The position numbers were made by a program, and so were the translations under genes. A DNA stretch of 64,000 bases from Bacillus sp. FJAT-42376 (lineage in GTDB: Bacteria; Bacillota; Bacilli; Bacillales; Bacillaceae). Under the pieces are notes generated by a model that worked only from the letters and a program-made list of their open reading frames with translations, did no database searches and was not told the DNA's origin. Location of the stretch: positions 1,426,001-1,490,000 of the forward strand of contig NZ_CP033906.1 of NCBI RefSeq assembly GCF_003816055.1, in the 5' to 3' direction. Within the stretch, counting starts at the first letter, position 1, and each line of letters starts with the position of its first letter. Of this stretch, positions 60,828-64,000 are shown one piece after another.

Positions 60828-61955
60828 TTACACTAGTACAGCTTTTGCTTCGCTTGCAGGACGGATTCTGGATTCAGAATCTTTATCAAAGAAGTGAACT
60901 TTGTTCATATCAAATGCAAGAGGCAGAACCTGTCCCGGATCGATATCTGTACGGGAATCGACGCGTGCGATAAATTCCTGGCCTGCTACTTGAGAGTAAA
61001 GCATAGTTTCAGCACCCATAAGCTCGGATACTTCAATTTTTGCATCGATTTTAGAACCGATGGAAGCGTCAACGAATACAGGCTCATCATGAATATCCTC
61101 AGGACGGATTCCCATGATAATTTCCTTGCCGACATAGCCTTGCTCGCGAAGGAACTTCATTTTTCCTTCAGGAACGGTTACTTTCTCACCGCTCATTTCG
61201 AAGAAGCCGTCGGAAAGTTTTCCTGTCAGGAAGTTCATGGCAGGGGATCCGATGAACCCGCCAACGAATACATTTTCAGGTTTTTCGTACACTTCTTTTG
61301 GAGCTCCGACCTGCTGGATCAGACCGTCTTTCATAACAACAAGACGTGTTGCCATGGTCATCGCTTCCGTTTGGTCATGCGTTACATAAATTGTCGTCGT
61401 TTGAAGACGCTGATGCAGCTTGGAAATTTCTGCGCGCATTTGTACGCGAAGCTTCGCATCAAGGTTGGAAAGCGGCTCATCCATAAGGAAAACCTTTGCG
61501 TCACGCACGATGGCACGTCCAAGTGCAACACGCTGGCGCTGACCGCCGGAAAGAGCTTTTGGTTTACGGTCTAAATACTGTTCAAGACCAAGGATTCTTG
61601 CTGCGTCTTTTACGCGGCGGTCAATTTCATCCTTAGGGAATTTACGCAGTTTTAATCCGAATGCCATGTTATCGTATACGTTCATATGAGGGTAAAGAGC
61701 GTAGTTCTGGAAAACCATCGCGATATCGCGGTCTTTCGGCGCAACATCATTCATGCGCTTGCCGTCGATCATGAAATCGCCTTTTGAAATTTCTTCAAGT
61801 CCTGCAATCATACGAAGAGTCGTAGACTTACCGCAGCCTGAAGGCCCTACGAATACGATAAACTCTTTATCCTGAATGTGAAGGTTAAAATCGCTAACCG
61901 CGGTTACTTTATTGTCGTAAATTTTATGGATGGAATCCAATACTAGTTCTGCCAT
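60828..61955 (-). CDS. msmX: Multi-sugar ABC transporter ATPase MsmX
   Basis: 375 residues. Walker A GPSGCGKST, signature LSGGQRQRVALGRAIV, Walker B VFLMDEPLSNLDA, followed by the OB-fold regulatory domain of the MalK/UgpC family (MGIRPEDIHDEPVF). B. subtilis MsmX energises many sugar importers and is encoded away from its permeases; no permease gene is near here either. A cre-like sequence lies at 61992-62005. Confidence 0.93.
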   Translation of the reverse strand: MAELVLDSIHKIYDNKVTAVSDFNLHIQDKEFIVFVGPSGCGKSTTLRMIAGLEEISKGDFMIDGKRMNDVAPKDRDIAMVFQNYALYPHMNVYDNMAFGLKLRKFPKDEIDRRVKDAARILGLEQYLDRKPKALSGGQRQRVALGRAIVRDAKVFLMDEPLSNLDAKLRVQMRAEISKLHQRLQTTTIYVTHDQTEAMTMATRLVVMKDGLIQQVGAPKEVYEKPENVFVGGFIGSPAMNFLTGKLSDGFFEMSGEKVTVPEGKMKFLREQGYVGKEIIMGIRPEDIHDEPVFVDASIGSKIDAKIEVSELMGAETMLYSQVAGQEFIARVDSRTDIDPGQVLPLAFDMNKVHFFDKDSESRIRPASEAKAVLV

Positions 61956-61991
61956 GTCTCTTCCTCCTAATAAATGCTTTTTTCAGAAATT

Positions 61992-62005
61992 TGAAAGCGT
62001 TTTAT
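61992..62005. promoter_or_regulatory. Candidate cre site upstream of msmX
   Basis: TGAAAGCGTTTTAT matches 12 of 14 positions of the catabolite-responsive element consensus TGWAANCGNTNWCA. It lies 37-50 bases before the msmX start codon. Confidence 0.4.
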
Positions 62006-62089
62006 CTATACTTTCATTCTAGAAAAAGGAAGGGAAAGCGTAAATAGACAAGTTGCACAAAAAACTGAAAGGGCTTTCGTGCAATCTGC

Positions 62090-62986
62090 CTATTCAACAG
62101 GAGGAAGCGGATTTTCCCTGTGAATAATCAAGAGATAAACCGCAAGGGCGTTAGAAAAGTATTTAATATCAATCCCTGTCCTCTCAATAAAGCGGTCAAT
62201 CCGGTATTGAAGGCTGTTCCGGTGCATATACAGCGCTTTGGCTGCAGAAGAAACGTTTAAGTTGCTGGAAAAAAACACCTTCAGCGTTGAAATCAGCTCT
62301 TCCTCCTCAAGCGTTTCAATCAGCCGGTCCGAAATCGCGCTTTGAACAGCCCGATACCGGCTTCCCGTCAGAAATAGGGGACAGGCTTCATAAAAGGTCA
62401 TGATTTTATTTTTTGGAAGAAGTCCCGGGAACTCCAGGAACATGTGCCGCTCAGCATCAAATTTTTCTTTCAGCTGCGCATTGCTTTCATGGATTTGTCC
62501 GATGAAAAAGGCAGGCTCCATGAAAAAGTCACTCAGGACGGAGGAGGACAGAGCGGCAATGGATTCCATATCAAGCAATCCTGATGCCGCCTTTTCAATA
62601 ACAACACACGTCTGCCGGGACAGCCAGACGACTTCAGACTCCTCCATAAATCCTCCCGCCGCTTCCACAAATGCCTGCTTATCCTCAATGCGTTCACTGA
62701 ATTTCACATGAATAAAGCGAACAGCAAGAGGAGTAGGGGGCGAAGGATCTTTTCCCGTTAAATAGCCGTACCACCGATTTTCTGCTGAATTTCCGCCAGT
62801 ATCCTCATGAAGAAAAACTTCCTCAAAAAGAGCTTGAAGCAAGCTTTCCTCTTTATCTGTCAGCCTGGATTTCCGAATGCCAAAACTCTCTCCGTCAGCT
62901 GTTTCAAACCATTTATACTCATCCATCAGCCTTGGTTCTCCCGATAGAAGATCATGCTGGAAGTAAATCTTCAGTTGCTGAAGCAT
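62090..62986 (-). CDS. PucR/CdaR-type HTH regulator
   Basis: 298 residues from the ATG at 62986, with AAAGGAG seven bases upstream. The C-terminal ~60 residues form the PucR helix-turn-helix: VSSAAKALYMHRNSLQYRIDRFIERTG. The N-terminal part is a variable sensing region, not recognised. In Bacillaceae a gene of this type commonly precedes msmX; co-regulation of sugar uptake is an inference. Confidence 0.8.
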   Translation of the reverse strand: MLQQLKIYFQHDLLSGEPRLMDEYKWFETADGESFGIRKSRLTDKEESLLQALFEEVFLHEDTGGNSAENRWYGYLTGKDPSPPTPLAVRFIHVKFSERIEDKQAFVEAAGGFMEESEVVWLSRQTCVVIEKAASGLLDMESIAALSSSVLSDFFMEPAFFIGQIHESNAQLKEKFDAERHMFLEFPGLLPKNKIMTFYEACPLFLTGSRYRAVQSAISDRLIETLEEEELISTLKVFFSSNLNVSSAAKALYMHRNSLQYRIDRFIERTGIDIKYFSNALAVYLLIIHRENPLPPVE

Positions 62987-63034
62987 CGCCATACTCCTTT
63001 ATATTGGTAGTGTGATTTTTATTATAACAGGAAG

Positions 63035-63390
63035 TCAGTCCCGTAGTACCGGCAGGCGGATAGAGAGCGGAAAGCGGTTTGGAGATGTGCAGAAAACCAG
63101 ATGCTGGCTGATTGTACCTGGAAAGTTACCGGCGGGGGTCAGTCCCCCAAAATTTCACCGTACTAAAGCTCCGGCACCGCCGCTTGAAAGCCTTGGCAGA
63201 TAAGGGGTGATCGGCTGAGGTCTCTGTCCCCTGCTGCGGTGAAGCGGAAGGGGACAGGCACTGTGCCAGTCCCCTGAAATTTTACCGTACTAAAGCTCTG
63301 GCACCGCCGCTTGAAAGCCTTGGCAGATAAGGGTTGATCGGCTGTGGTCTATGTCCCCTGCTGCGGTGAAGCAGAAGGGGACAGGCACCC
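63035..63390. repeat. Tandem pair of ~130-bp structured repeats (family C), locus 3
   Basis: Two nearly identical units: CAGTCCCC, TTTACCGTACTAAAGCTC, GGCACCGCCGCTTGAAAGCC, GGCAGATAAGGG, TGTCCCCTGCTGCGGTGAAG. Stem CTGTCCCC...GGGGACAG encloses the GCTGCGGTGAAGC loop, and GGGGACAGGCAC-T-GTGCCAGTCCCC spans the unit junction. The 460-bp gap around it has no gene. Confidence 0.75.
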
Positions 63391-63408
63391 CCGCCATCTC
63401 CGCACAAA

Positions 63409-63441
63409 AACAGCAGAACGAAAGTGTCCGTTCTGCTGTTT
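63409..63441 (-). terminator. Terminator of yheE
   Basis: AACAGCAGAACG / CGTTCTGCTGTT stem flanked by A and T residues, next to the yheE stop. Confidence 0.85.
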
Positions 63442-63444
63442 CAT

Positions 63445-63654
63445 TTATTCATAAACGTGAAAAAGCATCAGTTCATGGATCTGGGTAAGCAAGTGTTCTT
63501 CTTCGTCTCCCGGAGGAATGGATGTGCCCCATTCCACCTGTCCATTTTTATGGTAAATGCCATCGTAATGGGTTCCTTTAAAATAAAAGGAAATTCGCCA
63601 TCCCGGCAGGTTTGCCTGCTGGAATAAGGGTTTCCACTGAAAATGCTGAACCAT
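63445..63654 (-). CDS. yheE: YheE family protein (DUF5342)
   Basis: 69 residues, similar in length to B. subtilis YheE. Sequence features: HFQWKPLFQQANLPGWRISF and YFKGTHYDGIYHKNGQVEWG, mostly beta with an acidic linker. Function unknown. Lies directly downstream of yheD on the same strand, as in B. subtilis. Confidence 0.85.
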   Translation of the reverse strand: MVQHFQWKPLFQQANLPGWRISFYFKGTHYDGIYHKNGQVEWGTSIPPGDEEEHLLTQIHELMLFHVYE

Positions 63655-63712
63655 GTTCCATCACTCCTTGTTCAATGTTTCTTTACTAAAGTAAATACGG
63701 CATAAACAGAAA

Positions 63713-63743
63713 AAATCCTTTTGCCAATAACTGGTCAAAAGGA
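63713..63743 (-). terminator. Terminator overlapping the end of yheD
   Basis: On the minus strand ATCCTTTTG...CAAAAGGAT stem followed by six T. The stem begins inside the last codons of yheD. Confidence 0.75.
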
Positions 63744-64000
63744 TCGGGTTTCCGCCAGATGAAGGAACAGCCTGGAAAGCTGCGAAATGCGGGCACGTTC
63801 AATTTCGGGTTCATCAAATTTCATGGGCTTGGAATTGATTTCGTAAATGTAAAGGTTCCCGTTTTGATCGAGGCCGGCATCGATTGAAAATTCCCCGATC
63901 AGTCCATACCTTTCTGATAGGGCTTTCCCGGCTGTTTCTGTGAGAAAGTGCAGCTGATTTTGATCAACCCGATTTTCAATCAGGCGGAATGGCACGATTT
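63735..64000 (-). CDS. yheD: YheC/YheD-family spore coat-associated ATP-grasp protein, C-terminal part
   Basis: The frame is open to the right edge, so only the last ~88 residues are seen. They contain the ATP-grasp end: GEFSIDAGLDQNGNLYIYEI, followed by NSKPMKFDEPE (metal-binding Glu/Asn). YheC and YheD are spore coat-associated in B. subtilis and lie next to yheE there; order favours yheD. Function is unknown beyond the fold. Confidence 0.8.
   Translation of the reverse strand, partial: IVPFRLIENRVDQNQLHFLTETAGKALSERYGLIGEFSIDAGLDQNGNLYIYEINSKPMKFDEPEIERARISQLSRLFLHLAETRSF

Overview
The window comes from a spore-forming Bacillaceae (Firmicutes) chromosome with moderate GC. The evidence is strong AGGAGG-type ribosome binding sites, frequent GTG/TTG starts, an alpha/beta small acid-soluble spore protein (SASP), GerP-like spore proteins, a KinB-like kinase, and a gene order that follows the Bacillus subtilis yhdY-srtN-yheN ... 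dat ... nhaC/nhaX ... bmrC-bmrD-yheG-sspB-yheE-yheD segment. That backbone runs from about 15 kb to the right edge, and accessory modules interrupt it. No rRNA gene, canonical tRNA gene or CRISPR array was seen.

Left part (1-15 kb): the C-terminal end of a DUF3231 protein; a TPP riboswitch and terminator for tenA, with a 164-bp repeat lying between control region and gene; small hypothetical, M50-like and ferritin-like genes; an acetyltransferase; a Fur-box-controlled four-gene siderophore operon (two NIS synthetases, MFS exporter, SbnH-like decarboxylase); an intact IS3-family element inserted in a 21-bp tandem repeat; and a divergent MocR regulator/acetyltransferase pair.

Middle part (15-44 kb): MscS channel, sirtuin and polysaccharide deacetylase (yhdY-srtN-yheN); an ArsR-linked operon (SDR, ArsR, epimerase, aldehyde dehydrogenase) with two matching palindromes; a chemoreceptor; an NrtR-controlled NAD salvage operon (nrtR-pncA-pncB-nadD paralogue-nadE) with a visible promoter and operator; a DUF2975/HTH pair between two copies of a 350-bp composite repeat; adaA with a DMT transporter; a sporulation-type kinase; a cluster of five GerP-related spore proteins, one a GerPC-GerPF fusion; a class I ribonucleotide reductase under a cobalamin riboswitch; dat; and a GDSL hydrolase with an ABC-2 transporter.

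Right part (44-64 kb): an AT-rich island of small proteins that look like orphan immunity genes, some decayed; an acetyltransferase and a hydrolase; nhaC and nhaX; a class A PBP; an HPr-like protein; bmrCD preceded by leader peptides and a terminator/antiterminator attenuator; a nitroreductase/HxlR pair; yheG; sspB, whose 5' leader can fold into a tRNA-like structure ending in CCA behind a sigma-G-like promoter; msmX with a PucR-type regulator; yheE; and the C-terminal end of yheD. Four repeat families are spread through the intergenic DNA: a 164-bp palindromic element, a 350-bp composite element, a ~130-bp structured unit always in tandem pairs, and 21-bp tandem arrays.
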